Counted from the first letter of the stretch, positions 1 to 9,799 are shown. The stretch is 64,000 nt of DNA from DASQDN01 sp963833675 (GCA_963833675.1 CAWHYW010000017.1:186001-250000); one strand, 5' to 3'. Translations and numbers: made by a program. Notes: generated by a model from the letters alone, not told the origin.

Positions 1-33
1 CATGCAGATGAGATGCGCAGACAGCGGTCCGCG

Positions 34-1015
34 TTACATATCCTGTTCGAGAATGGCCTTGATTGTCATGGGAGCATTTCCTTCCAGCCGGTTATTGATG
101 AATAAATAGGCCGGCTCTCTTTTTCGCCGCGCTCGCTTGATAAATTCCTTGATGGCCTCGCGAGTTTTCGGATTTTCATCCTGAATACGATCGTAAGGAG
201 AAAACGCTTCGACCGCCTGCTCGTAAGATCTGCCTGCTCGCAACAGGGCGCGTACTACCGTAAAGCTGGTAGTAAACGCCTCTGCGATCTGGATCTGTTT
301 GTACAACGGCGGCATGCGATTCCAGGAATTGAAAACATGGGCGACGCCATTGCGGCGCAATACATCGAAGTACGCTGCGTCGAGAAAATCTTCATTGCGG
401 ACTTCGACCGCATAGCGCCAGGTTTTGGGCAGTCGAGCGAGAAAATCATCCAGCTCGGAGAAGAACTGGCGAGGCTCGGGATAGCTCTTCTTGGAGAACG
501 TGCCGAACTCGAAGATGAGCACGGCAATGCGTTCGTGATAAGGCTCGAGCGGCTGCAGGAAGCCTTCCTCAAACATTTCGGCCGACAGAAAGGTCGGATT
601 CGCCATACCGGACGCGAGGGCCATAGCGCGGATGCTTAGGAAATGTTTTGCACGTGATCTCTTCGGGCACTTTGAAGGCGAACTTCATGTTCGGGTGCGC
701 GGTATCGAAGAGCTTGGTCCAGAACTCCGCGGATGGAAACTGATAAAAAGAGAAATCGCCGCAGACAATAGGAAACGTCTCCCCGTATTCCGCAAGACAA
801 CGCTGCTCGAACAGCTTCTGGGAGAACTTGCCTCGCGAATAGTAGCGCTGAGGAGTATAGATCTGGCCGAGCCATCCTTCGTATTTCCAGGAGCTGCCGC
901 CAAGGAAAATCTGTTCCTGCGCGAGGCTCCGAAGCTCCTGCGCCAGGCGTTCACGATCGAATGCAGGCGTTGGGTTATCGAACAACGGCAGCATTTGCTG
1001 CATACTTTCAATCAT
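34..1015 (-). CDS. DUF72 (YecE-like) protein, frame broken near 612
   Basis: Two consecutive minus-strand frames together give one DUF72 protein of about 325 residues. The N-terminal half (569-1015) carries the family's GGSSWKYEGW stretch and ends in PKHPRYGP; the C-terminal half (34-624) resumes with NPTFLSAEMFEEGFL and contains AVEVRNEDFL and the VFNSWNRMPP region. Removing one base near 612 joins them as KHPRYGPR-SGMANPTFL. DUF72 proteins adopt a TIM-barrel fold; their biochemical role is not established. The start ATG overlaps the imuB stop by 8 nt, so the gene is probably translated with imuAB. The break is either a sequencing indel or a real mutation. Confidence 0.85.
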
Positions 1016-2271
1016 AGTTGCCGTCGATAAGCCATTGGTTCATAGCCAGACGGCGCAGCCGGTAAACACCTCCGGATTGCAAAGCAACATCCCATTCATC
1101 GTGCTCCCATGAGTCCTGCGCAATCCAATCTCCGGATGTGCGCCACGGACCGGCATATGCCGTCACCACACCGCTCACACCACGCGCGGCGATTCTTGCC
1201 GGTCTGCCTCTTTGCGTGACTACATTGGCAGGCAACGGCGGCCGGTAAATGCGAATGGCAAGACGCGGCTCAGAGCACTCGATGCGAACGTGGAACGTCG
1301 GCCTGCTTTGCATGGAATCGTGTCATACGGAATGCGCCGGGCCGGTGTGTGTCGAGAAGCTCGGGCGTCCCGACATTTCCCTCCCCCACAATGGCCGTGA
1401 TCCGAGCAAGCGTAAGTTCGAGCTTCTCCGGTTCGGGCGCAAGTGGAATGAATAATCCGCCTTGAACGACTCGGGGATGAACGGGAGTCGCAGTTAAATA
1501 CACTCCAACAATTGGCGCGTTTGGAGGATGCGCCGCAAGGTCGTATTGCAGCAGCTTTAGAAAAGTGGAAGCCTCCCGAGTAGCGAAGGGAAGACTTATG
1601 TTTCGCGTGTACTCGCTCTTATTGTCGAGTTCAAGACGCAGCTCCAGTTCATTCGCGGCAAGGGAATGCGATGCAAGCGAAGCGCAGATCTCACTGAGCA
1701 ATCGAGACAGGATGAATAACAGCGGCTCAAGCAATTCGAGACTATGATCGAGTTGCATACCGGCTTGGAAAACCGGATCTTCTTTCGAAGGAACAAGCGG
1801 CCGCTCGCCGATTCCGCGAGCCATCTTATGAAGGCGAACCCCGGCGCTTCCGAGCCGTTCTGCGATCCCGTCTTCGGGGAGAGCAGCAAGTTCGGCAAAG
1901 TTGCGGATTCCCCAATCGGCGAGAGTTTGTTGCATTTCTTCATCCGGAGAAAGGAGTTCCAGCGGAAGCGTAGAGAGCACGCGGCCTTCCTCACCGGGAG
2001 GGATGACCGTGAGTCCTGTGAATCCGCGAGCCGCTGCAATCGCAGAGTGCGGATTGGCTGCCACACCGACACGCGCTCCTAAGGCAGCAACGCGCTCGGC
2101 AATCGCTTTGCCAATGGATTCGGGACAGCCGTAGAGCGCTCGCAGTCCGCGAATATCGAGGATTGCCATTTCGCTGCGGAACTCAACATTCGGAGAAAAG
2201 GCTTCCGCACAGGCCCGCAGCAGAGGGATTTTCTCCCCAGTCAATCCCGGCGCATAAATACATGCATACAT
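1008..2271 (-). CDS. imuB: ImuB-type Y-family DNA polymerase-like protein, frame broken near 1295
   Basis: This is a Y-family polymerase-like protein of the ImuB type, which in the imuA-imuB-dnaE2 mutasome bridges the beta clamp and DnaE2 but lacks polymerase activity. Visible features are the N-terminal MYACIYAPGL, the ILDIRGLRALYG segment, a helix-hairpin-helix-like LADWGIRNFAELAALP stretch and the C-terminal RIYRPPLPANV. The main frame (1270-2271) ends in an unrelated tail. The expected C-terminus (ECSEPRLAIRIYRPP onward, ending DGNYD) lies one frame away at 1008-1313, so a single-base break sits near 1295. It overlaps imuA by 31 nt upstream and DUF72 by 8 nt downstream. No dnaE2 is visible in the window. 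Confidence 0.88.
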
Positions 2272-3000
2272 GTCGATTCAAGCAATCGCCCTTGCTCGAA
2301 AGCGGCAGTTTCGGAGCGAATAGGCTTGCGAGGCGTGACGTGAACATCGAATCCGCAAAGAAGTTGGAAATCACGGTGCGCGCCAGACCAGACCGGCCGT
2401 GCCGGGGGAAGCTCCAGCGTCATGGCAGCGCAGTTTTTGACCTGCGGCTCGCGTGTGAGGACAATAAATACAGCAGGCGTGTTTTCTACGGCGCGCTTAA
2501 AACGATACCAATACGATAAGGGAATTTTACGCAAAATATCACGCCGAATATCGGTTAAATCGAGAACAATAACACCCCATCCGCCACTGTGAATCAGCAT
2601 ATCGGCGGAACGTACAGCCTGTTGAATGCCCGGGCATCGGACCCAAAGAAGCCGTGAAAGCTCGGTTCCCGCAGCCGATGCAGATGCAGGGTCAAAGGAA
2701 TCAGAGGCATCGATCAAGGAGCAGAATTCGCCATTTGTGCTCGCATTCGCCAAGCAGCGCATGAAGAAACGTGGTTTTCCCCGAGCTTGCCGGACCATAC
2801 ACTTCCGTAATAGCGCCTCTTGGAATGCCGCGTGTAACAGCATCGAAGCTGAGGACGCCCGTAGGAAAATACTCTCGCTCAAGTTGTTGTTGGAGCTGGA
2901 CTTTGGTTAAAAGATAAGTCGTGAGAGCAGCGTGTTCCACGGCGTATATTCGCCCTTTCTTCGCCTTCCATTGTGCCGTGCTCGGTCCCCGATGTGTCAA
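2241..3000 (-). CDS. imuA: ImuA RecA-like cell-division/mutagenesis protein, frame broken near 2745
   Basis: ImuA is a RecA-related partner of ImuB in SOS translesion synthesis. The first frame (2701-3000) holds a Walker A motif, GPASSGKTT, followed by LLGECEHK. The second frame (2241-2882) resumes at GEFCSLIDASDSFDP and contains LSRLLWVRC and the VIVLDLTDI strand. The joint near 2745 needs one base removed (or two added) beside an AAA run. The in-frame start at 3000 is TTG; a GTG at 2940 (VEHAAL) is an alternative, and neither has a convincing ribosome-binding site. It lies head-to-head with the UdgX gene, sharing a short promoter region of 35-95 nt. Confidence 0.85.
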
Positions 3001-3035
3001 GGTAGTTCTTTTCCGATTTGCGTCTAGAGCGTCAT

Positions 3036-3698
3036 ATGGCGGGACGCAAAGCGGTCCTCAGTACCGCAGCAGCATTGATTCCCGAAAAAGGGACCCTCAC
3101 GCAACTACGGGAAATCGCAGCTGGATGCCAGGCATGTGATCTATGGCGAACAGGAACGCAAACCGTGTTCGGCGCGGGCAAAACCAAGTCGCAGGTGATG
3201 TTCGTAGGTGAGCAGCCGGGCAACGATGAAGATCTCGCCGGACAGCCGTTCGTTGGACCATCCGGAAAATTGCTCGATAAAGCTCTCGAAGAGGCAGGCA
3301 TTGACCGCGAACTGACCTACGTGACGAACGTCGTAAAACACTTTAAATGGGAGCCGCGCGGGAAGCGCCGCATTCACGCCAAACCGAATTCTCAGGAGAT
3401 CACAGCCTGCCTGCCATGGCTGCAAGCTGAGATCCGAATGGTTAAACCCAAGCTTGTGGTATGTCTGGGCGCTACTGCTGCACAGGCATTGCTTGGCCGT
3501 ACCTTTCGCGTCACACAGCAGCGTGGCATGCTTCTTGACACTCCCTTCGCCGAAAAAGCCATGGCAACCGTTCATCCATCTTCCATTCTTCGCGCGCCGG
3601 ATGAAGATGCCCGTCGGCTCGAGACCTTAAAATTTATTGCAGATTTAAAAAACGCAGCCGAGTATTTGAAACTTGACATACATCACAGCGTCTCCTAA
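3036..3698 (+). CDS. UdgX-type uracil-DNA glycosylase (family 4-like)
   Basis: This is a family 4-like uracil-DNA glycosylase with the diagnostic UdgX loop KRRIH (residues 110-114). In characterised UdgX the His of that loop becomes covalently linked to the abasic site, so the enzyme stays attached to uracil-containing DNA. Other motifs are GEQPGNDED (58-66), YVTNVVKHFKW and HPSSILR (180-186), plus Fe-S cluster cysteines CQAC (31/34), C125 and C143. I chose ATG 3036 (220 aa) over an upstream TTG at 3018. It is divergent from imuA, which suggests a shared DNA-damage context. Substrate behaviour is inferred from family knowledge. Confidence 0.93.
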   Translation: MAGRKAVLSTAAALIPEKGTLTQLREIAAGCQACDLWRTGTQTVFGAGKTKSQVMFVGEQPGNDEDLAGQPFVGPSGKLLDKALEEAGIDRELTYVTNVVKHFKWEPRGKRRIHAKPNSQEITACLPWLQAEIRMVKPKLVVCLGATAAQALLGRTFRVTQQRGMLLDTPFAEKAMATVHPSSILRAPDEDARRLETLKFIADLKNAAEYLKLDIHHSVS

Positions 3699-3726
3699 GT
3701 TGTTAACCGAAATCGGATTTGTTGCC

Positions 3727-3743
3727 GAAGGAGGAAACCCTTG
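3727..3743 (+). promoter_or_regulatory. Strong Shine-Dalgarno deciding a TTG start
   Basis: GAAGGAGG at 3727-3734 lies 6 nt before TTG 3741, which begins MKRLHGYPRP. This supports initiation at TTG for the GH2 gene although no ATG is nearby. Confidence 0.6.
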
Positions 3744-5600
3744 AAGCGATTGCACGGTTATCCGCGCCCGATGCTGGAGCGTCCGGAGTGGTTCAACCTG
3801 AACGGGCCATGGGATTTTGCCATTGATGCCGATGCTCGTTGGAGCACCCCGGAGCATGTCGATTGGAAATCCACAATTCTGGTTCCCTTCGCGCCGGAAA
3901 CCCCGGCGAGCGGGATAGGAGATACAAGTTTTTATCGCTCCGTCTGGTACCAGCGAACCTTCGATCTGCCCAAGCTTGGCAACAAAAGACTCATCGTTCA
4001 TTTCGGCGCCGTCGATCACAGCGCCAAGGTCTGGGTAAACGGGAAGTGCGCGGTCGAGCACGACGGCGGATACACGCCGTTTTCCGCGGATATAACGGAT
4101 CTACTGCAGGGCGACGGGCCCCAAACGCTCGTGGTGCGGGCTTATGACGATCCGGCAGACTTAGCGAAACCTCGGGGAAAGCAGGATTGGCAGCTCGAGT
4201 CGCACTCGATCTGGTATCCCCGAACTACCGGTATCTGGCAGACCGTATGGATGGAGCGCGTACCTGCAACCTATATCGGCTATGTTCGCTACACGCCCGT
4301 TGTAGAGCGCTGGGAGATCGGATTTGAAGCACGGTTGTTCGGGGACCGGCGCGACGGGCTTCGCATGACAGTGAAGCTCAGCTTCCGCGATCAATTGATT
4401 GCCGACGACACCTATACTGTTGTTGCCGGCGAGGTCCACCGCCGCATCGCGCTCTCCGATCCCGGAATTGACGATTACCGGAATGCTCTTCTTTGGACCC
4501 CTTCGACTCCCAATCTGATCGATGTCGAAATGAAGCTGTGGAGCGGCCGTGGCGAACTACTCGATCAAGCGATCGGCTACACGGCATTGCGATCTATCGG
4601 CGTCCAAGGCGACCGCTTCGTTTTGAACAGCCGGCCATATCCAGCTACGGATGATTCTCGACCAGGGCTACTGGCCTGATACCGGCCAGACCGCTCCTGA
4701 CGATGACGCGCTTCGCCGTGATGTGGAACTGGCCAAGGACATGGGATTCAACGGTGTCCGCAAGCACCAGAAGATCGAGGACCCCAGGTATCTCTATTGG
4801 GCGGATGCTCTCGGCTTACTGGTCTGGGAGGAGATGCCGAGCGCATATCGGTTCACGCGAGAATCCGTCGAAGGCTGACGGAGGAATGGCTGGCGGCAAT
4901 CGATCGCGATATCAGCCACCCGTGCATCATCGCCTGGGTGCCCTTCAACGAATCCTGGGGAGTGCCGGACCTGCCCGACAGCCCCGCGCAGCGCCACTGG
5001 GTTCAGTCGCTCTATCACCTGACAAAGACAGTGGATCCAACACGTCCGGTAATCGGGAATGACGGGTGGGAAAGCGTTGCCACCGACATTATCGGTATTC
5101 ACGACTATGAACACGACGCGGAGAGGATCGCGCGCAGATATGGTACCGAGGAAGGTCTGCCTCGTCTGTTCAAACGCGAACGGCCGGGCGGACGCATCCT
5201 GCTGCTGGACGAGGAAGCGCATACTGGCCAACCGATCATGCTGACCGAGTTCGGTGGGATTGCGTTCTCGCCAAATCCGGACCAAACGTGGGGATACTCG
5301 CGTTCGGAATCGCAGGAGGCGTTTGCGGATGAATGCATGGAACTGATCAGTGTCGTGCGTTCGCTTCAGGTACTGGCAGGATTCTGCTACACGCAATTTT
5401 CAGACACTTATCAGGAGGCAAATGGCCTGTTGTATGCCGATCGCACTCCAAAATTCCCGCTGCAGGACATCGCGCTTGCAGTACAGGGCTCGCGTACAAC
5501 GCGCGACGTTACTGTCGAGTGGGCGTGGAGAGAGCGTTTGATGAACCATCAACGCACACGCTATCTGATCCCACAAGAGGATTATCAGACCCACAAGTAA
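3741..5600 (+). CDS. Glycoside hydrolase family 2 protein, frame broken twice (about 4641 and 4871)
   Basis: This is a GH2 enzyme of about 620 residues, in the beta-galactosidase/glucuronidase/mannosidase superfamily. It has an N-terminal jelly-roll sugar-binding domain (WFNLNGPWDF, SHSIWYPRTTGIWQ), an immunoglobulin-like domain and a TIM barrel (QGYWPDTGQTAPDDDAL, KHQKIEDPRYLYWAD). The likely acid/base Glu is in PFNESWG and the nucleophile Glu in LTEFGG. Deleting one C near 4641 joins RPY to QLRMILDQGYW; adding one base near 4871 joins ESVE to RLTEEWLAAID. The second break restores the first frame. No signal peptide is seen at the TTG start, so it may be cytoplasmic. The exact sugar specificity cannot be read from sequence. 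Confidence 0.85.
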
Positions 5601-5605
5601 GGGAG

Positions 5606-6154
5606 CTACTTCACGATAATGCCGCAGGCGATGCGATCGCCGGAGTTACCGCTGGGATCAGTCATTTGGTCGTCGGCATTCGCGTGAAGAACCAGACTGG
5701 TACCACCCGGCTTCAGTAGCGAATTCGGTCCAGATTCGAGCGTTACGCGCTCATTCATCAACGAAATTTCTGCTGACCCGCTGGGGTCTACGCGCACATT
5801 TCCGCTATCGCCCGCATGCCAGCCCTCCGGATTGAATCGCCCATGCTGCTTGCCCGAAGGATTAAAGTGCGCGCCGGCAGACTTGAAATCAGGCGGATCG
5901 CATTTACCGAATTCGTGGATGTGGATGCCGTGAACACCCGGTGGTAAGTCCGTCAGGCGACCGGTGAATCGGACACCTCCGTTTGAGTGTGGCGCGACCG
6001 TAAGCCTCCCAACCGTCTTGCCATGCGCATCATGCAGCTCTACCTTCGCTCCATCTTCAAGCCGGGCTCGCTGCGCATCGACAGAGGGACTATTCGGAGC
6101 ACAGGCAAAGCTCAAAAGCGCGATCCCGCTTACATAAAATCCTTTGATGCGCAT
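5606..6154 (-). CDS. sodC: Cu/Zn superoxide dismutase, predicted lipoprotein
   Basis: This 182-aa protein converts superoxide to hydrogen peroxide and oxygen in the envelope. The copper/zinc ligand motifs are all present: GIHIHEFGKCD, AGAHFNP, WHAGDSGN, LVLHANADDQ and the terminal GDRIACG cysteine. An N-terminal hydrophobic stretch ending in LSFAC fits a lipoprotein lipobox. ATG 6154 is preceded by GGAGGG and is preferred over an upstream in-frame Met at 6193. It converges with the GH2 gene (5-nt gap). Confidence 0.95.
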   Translation of the reverse strand: MRIKGFYVSGIALLSFACAPNSPSVDAQRARLEDGAKVELHDAHGKTVGRLTVAPHSNGGVRFTGRLTDLPPGVHGIHIHEFGKCDPPDFKSAGAHFNPSGKQHGRFNPEGWHAGDSGNVRVDPSGSAEISLMNERVTLESGPNSLLKPGGTSLVLHANADDQMTDPSGNSGDRIACGIIVK

Positions 6155-6311
6155 CGACCCTCCTGGCACGTTGGATAACTTTAATATGGGCAAGTTTCAC
6201 TAAATATTTACTTTGTCGATGCGGTTCATCGATCCCATGCGAGCACCGTTTCGCGAGTTCCTACCCGTGCTCGATTGTATCGAGCTTTGAGCCAAAATAG
6301 CTATTCATTAT

Positions 6312-7355
6312 CTATTTTTCTCGCAAAACCCGAATCCGGTGCGACTCGCTGTCGCCGATGTAAACTGTCCCCTTGGCATCGACAAAAATGCCGTGTGGCC
6401 GGTTCATCCGGCATTTGCGCGGGTCGCCATCCGGGCCGTCTCCCCTTTCACCGCTACCGACAACCGTCGTGATGATCCCGGTCTTGGTGTCGACGCGGCG
6501 AATTGCATGGTTCTCGGTATCCGCAAGGTAGAAGCTATTCTTCGAGATGGAGATGCCCTTCGGCCCATTGAGCGCAGCGGACAAGGCGGGGCCGCCATCG
6601 CCTGAGAAGCCCTTCTCACCCGAGCCGGCTACGCGCGATATCCGCATGCTCGAATCGATCTTATAGACTGAATTGCCTTCGCGCAGGACCAGATACAAAT
6701 TGCCTGCCCGATCGAAATCCAATGCCCGGGGACCGTTGATAGGCACTCCTTTGGCTGGACCATCGGGAGTAACCCCACGCTCACCTGTGCCGAGAAACGT
6801 ATCGATCGTGCCGGTTGCGAGATCGATTCGGCGCACACGATGGTTCCCGATATCGCACACCAGCAAGCCGCCGGAGCGATCCAAGGCGATTGAGTGCGGC
6901 TGTTTAAATTGCGCCTTCGCTGCCGGTCCTCCATCGCCCGAGTACCCGGGCTGTCCGGTCCCTGCGATGGTCGTGATAATGCCGGTTTTTTTATCGACCC
7001 GCCGCACGACGTGATTCGGCATGTCGACGAAAAAGAGATTGCCGTTCTTATCGAATCGAATTTCGTACGGCTGGTCGACTTGCGCCCGAGTCGCCAGCCC
7101 CCCATCGCCTGAATTCCCCTTCTCCCCTGTGCCCACTACGGTGGTTACATTCGTCGTTTTCAGATCGAGGCGCCGTATCGCGTGGTTATCGATATCACAG
7201 AAGTACAACGCGCCGTCAGGTCCGATCAGCAATCCATATGGATTATTCACGCTGTTGGCGCTGAATCCAGGCTTTCCGTTGCCTATAAGAGTGGTAATGG
7301 TTTGCGCGGATAAAGCACAGGCGACCAGGGCAGCCGCTAAGATCGTTCTCTCCAT
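6312..7355 (-). CDS. Secreted NHL-repeat beta-propeller protein
   Basis: The 347-residue protein starts with a signal peptide (MERTILAAALVACALSAQ) and then has about six NHL repeats. Each includes versions of GTGxxGxxGDGGPA, QPxxIxxDxxGNLxxxD and HxIRRVDxxTG followed by ITTxxG. The repeats should form a six-bladed propeller used for binding or, in a few relatives, lyase or hydrolase activity. No catalytic residues can be assigned. It is divergent from the ECF41 gene, with about 60 nt between starts. Confidence 0.9.
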   Translation of the reverse strand: MERTILAAALVACALSAQTITTLIGNGKPGFSANSVNNPYGLLIGPDGALYFCDIDNHAIRRLDLKTTNVTTVVGTGEKGNSGDGGLATRAQVDQPYEIRFDKNGNLFFVDMPNHVVRRVDKKTGIITTIAGTGQPGYSGDGGPAAKAQFKQPHSIALDRSGGLLVCDIGNHRVRRIDLATGTIDTFLGTGERGVTPDGPAKGVPINGPRALDFDRAGNLYLVLREGNSVYKIDSSMRISRVAGSGEKGFSGDGGPALSAALNGPKGISISKNSFYLADTENHAIRRVDTKTGIITTVVGSGERGDGPDGDPRKCRMNRPHGIFVDAKGTVYIGDSESHRIRVLREK

Positions 7356-7417
7356 TCGTTTTTACACGCTACCACGTCGTGTCACGTTTTGAGAAGCTAT
7401 CTTGTCTGCCTTAGAGA

Positions 7418-8299
7418 ATGAATGCTGTGGAAGACATGCGCGACAAATCGTTCGAGGAGAACCGTCCGCTGCTCTTCTCCATTGCGTATCGAATGCTGGG
7501 CAGCGCAGCCGATGCTGAAGATCTCGTACAGGACACGTACCTGCGATGGCGCGCCGAGCCGCGCGAGGATGTTCAATCACCGAAACACTACCTCACGACC
7601 GTCATTACCCGCCAAGCAATCAATCATTTGCAATCCGCTCGCGTGAGGCGAGAACAGTACGTCGGACCCTGGCTGCCCGAACCCGTCCTGACATCCGCCA
7701 TGCGGGATCCAGTGGAACTTGCCGAGTCGCTTACGGTAGCGTTTCTCGTACTCCTGGAGAGCCTGGGGCCTGTCGAACGGGCCGTATTTTTGCTCAGCGA
7801 AGTCTTCGATTACTCAATGAACGAGATCGCCGAGACTACTGGCAAGTCGGTTGCCAACTGCCGCCAAATCCTCCACCGCGCGCGACAAGCAGTTCGGGGA
7901 AGACGGCGTAGTTATGCGGTCTCGGATGAGAGTGTGAAGCCCGTTGTCGAGAACTTCAGTCGTGCGGTTTATGCCGGTGATGTCCGCTCACTGCTCGATC
8001 TCCTGGCGGCGGATGCCGTGCTGTACGCCGATGGCGGCGGAAAGGTACAAGCGGCGATCAATCCGATCTATGGCGCGGACCGTGTCGCCCGATTCCTGGC
8101 CGGAATCTCGACCAAGGGAGTAGCAGGTACAAACATTGAATACCGCGAGATCAACAGGCAGCCCGGATACCTGGTGTTTCGCGCGGGAGCGCTCGAAGGC
8201 GCCATCACATTCGATGTCGCGGATGGACAGATCCAGGCGATCTATCTTATCTCCAATCCCGATAAGTTAGCGGCTTTAAAGAAAGAGGAAGAACGATGA
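7418..8299 (+). CDS. ECF41-family RNA polymerase sigma factor with SnoaL-like C-terminal domain
   Basis: This 293-aa sigma factor has region 2 (AYRMLGSAADAEDLVQDTYL, residues 23-42), region 4 (about 110-162, DYSMNEIAETTGKS) and a fused SnoaL-like C-terminal domain in place of a separate anti-sigma factor. The three ECF41 hallmark motifs are all present: WLPEP (85-89), DGGGK (205-209) and NPDKL (280-284). In the family, the C-terminal domain modulates activity and the sigma factor activates its own operon and a neighbouring carboxymuconolactone-decarboxylase, oxidoreductase or epimerase gene. The next gene overlaps by 4 nt and is exactly such a partner. Confidence 0.95.
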   Translation: MNAVEDMRDKSFEENRPLLFSIAYRMLGSAADAEDLVQDTYLRWRAEPREDVQSPKHYLTTVITRQAINHLQSARVRREQYVGPWLPEPVLTSAMRDPVELAESLTVAFLVLLESLGPVERAVFLLSEVFDYSMNEIAETTGKSVANCRQILHRARQAVRGRRRSYAVSDESVKPVVENFSRAVYAGDVRSLLDLLAADAVLYADGGGKVQAAINPIYGADRVARFLAGISTKGVAGTNIEYREINRQPGYLVFRAGALEGAITFDVADGQIQAIYLISNPDKLAALKKEEER

Positions 8300-8808
8300 T
8301 CAATGCGTTGATCGACAGAAAATTAAACGCGGTCGAGAAGGAGCTTGGAGTTCCCATCGATGAATCACGCTATATGGCCAGGCATAACCTGCGAGCGCTG
8401 TGGGCATTTTCGAAAGTGCTTGATTGGGCCGAACTCCGGCGTGTGCTGCCCGCCGATGTTTACTACGTTGCGAAGATCGCGGCATACCGGCAGGAAGACT
8501 GCGGATCATGTCTTCAGATCGCAGTCAACAAGGCGCGAAACGCGAACATTCCTCCTGCTGTAATTCGAGCGGCAAAGGACGGAAGACTCGAAGCTTTGCC
8601 GCCCGAATTACGCCTGGTATTTCGATTTGCCGAAGGACAAGCGAATCGCGAAGATGACCCGCCAGCGCGGGAGGAAATCATCCGGCGCTATGGCCATGAT
8701 GGTCTGATCGAGCTTGCGCTCGCGATTACCAGCGCTCGAACTTTTCCTACGTTAAAGCGCAGTTTAGGTTTCGCGATCAGTTGCTCGCGCGTGCAAGTTG
8801 CCGTTTAA
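8296..8808 (+). CDS. Carboxymuconolactone decarboxylase/AhpD-like protein, ECF41 partner
   Basis: This 170-aa alpha-helical protein of the CMD/AhpD superfamily carries the redox pair CGSC (C69, C72) within EDCGSCLQIAVN. AhpD-like members reduce peroxiredoxin partners or act as thiol-dependent peroxidases; the natural substrate here is unknown. It overlaps the ECF41 gene by 4 nt (ATGA), so the two are translationally coupled and this is the predicted ECF41 target. The 3' end overlaps the opposite-strand TPR gene by 32 nt. Confidence 0.88.
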   Translation: MINALIDRKLNAVEKELGVPIDESRYMARHNLRALWAFSKVLDWAELRRVLPADVYYVAKIAAYRQEDCGSCLQIAVNKARNANIPPAVIRAAKDGRLEALPPELRLVFRFAEGQANREDDPPAREEIIRRYGHDGLIELALAITSARTFPTLKRSLGFAISCSRVQVAV

Positions 8809-9799
8809 GCGTCGCGTTTAAGCGTTCTTCGGTCTCGGCGAGAGCCAACTGAGATTCTTTCGCTTTCCCATTCATCCGGAGAGCTTTCGCGTAGACTTCG
8901 AGCGTGTGGACATCGCGCCGGCGGTTGGCCTCGAATTGCGCGATTCGCAGTCCTTGCACCGGTTTCTTGGCATAGTCAAGGTAATACAGCGCGAGTTCGC
9001 GATTTGAGTTATCGAACTTTTCCGATTCCGCAATCGCAAGTGGCTCGAATCTGGCGAATACTGCCTTCGCCTCTGATTGTCTGCCGGCTTTCATCAATGC
9101 GTCACCGAGATCGTACAGATTCTCAGGATGAGGCGCGACCTCGGACCGCTTGCGGTACAATTCAGCCGCAGCGTTGAAATTTTTCTGATCTTTCCGAAGC
9201 TCGGCGAGATTGCCTAAAGCGTAGTGATAATTCGGGACAATTTTTAACGCAGCATCCAGAGCCAACTCCGCCTTGGCGTAGTCATGTTTCTTGCCCAGCA
9301 GGCGGCCAATGTGGGTTAAAATCCACGCCCGGTCGCCTTTGTCCTCGGCGCGCGTACGATGGAAGGCCTGCTGCATGAGCTGCAACGCACCGTCCGGATC
9401 TTTGTAGAGTTCGCGAAGATAGGCGGCGCGCGTGAGGCCGGGGATGTTTCCCGGCCTCAGATCCAACATCCACTGCGCAGCGTTTTCCGCGTCGGCGTAG
9501 TTTCCTAACTCAACATTGGCATCCACCAGAAATCCGGAAACCTGAAGATCTTCCGGAGACTTTCGATTTAGCTTCGTCGCAAGTTCCAGCGCTTCGGCAA
9601 AGCGATGCTGCCCGAGAAGCAGCCACGTTTTCGCCTTCAGTCCCTCGAAGTTGTCCGGAGCAGCTTCGAAGGATTTTCGCAGAGCTTCTTCCGCTTTCGC
9701 GTGATAGACAGGATTCGCGGTATCGCGCGCCTGCTTCACGTACTCAAGCGCCTGCGCATTGTAATCCTGCGCGAAAAACAGCAGCGCGAAAAATGTCAT
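8777..9799 (-). CDS. Exported TPR-repeat protein
   Basis: The 340-aa protein has a short hydrophobic leader (MTFFALLFFAQ) and then at least six tetratricopeptide-like helical repeats (for example FAEALELATKLNRKSPEDLQ, YAKAELALDAALKIVPNYHYA and FNAAAELYRKRSEVAPHPENL). TPRs mediate protein-protein contact. Its ATG overlaps the stop of the DUF4331 gene (ATGA), so the pair is an operon and this protein may serve the DUF4331 protein. No enzymatic motif is seen. Confidence 0.88.
   Translation of the reverse strand: MTFFALLFFAQDYNAQALEYVKQARDTANPVYHAKAEEALRKSFEAAPDNFEGLKAKTWLLLGQHRFAEALELATKLNRKSPEDLQVSGFLVDANVELGNYADAENAAQWMLDLRPGNIPGLTRAAYLRELYKDPDGALQLMQQAFHRTRAEDKGDRAWILTHIGRLLGKKHDYAKAELALDAALKIVPNYHYALGNLAELRKDQKNFNAAAELYRKRSEVAPHPENLYDLGDALMKAGRQSEAKAVFARFEPLAIAESEKFDNSNRELALYYLDYAKKPVQGLRIAQFEANRRRDVHTLEVYAKALRMNGKAKESQLALAETEERLNATLKRQLARASN

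Noticed and set aside
4794..5396. Minus-strand 200-codon open frame
   Set aside because: Antisense to the GH2 barrel, which carries clear catalytic motifs; no domain in the antisense translation.
6312..7355. DNA-level repeats in the NHL gene
   Set aside because: The periodicity comes from the protein's propeller blades; no separate repeat element.
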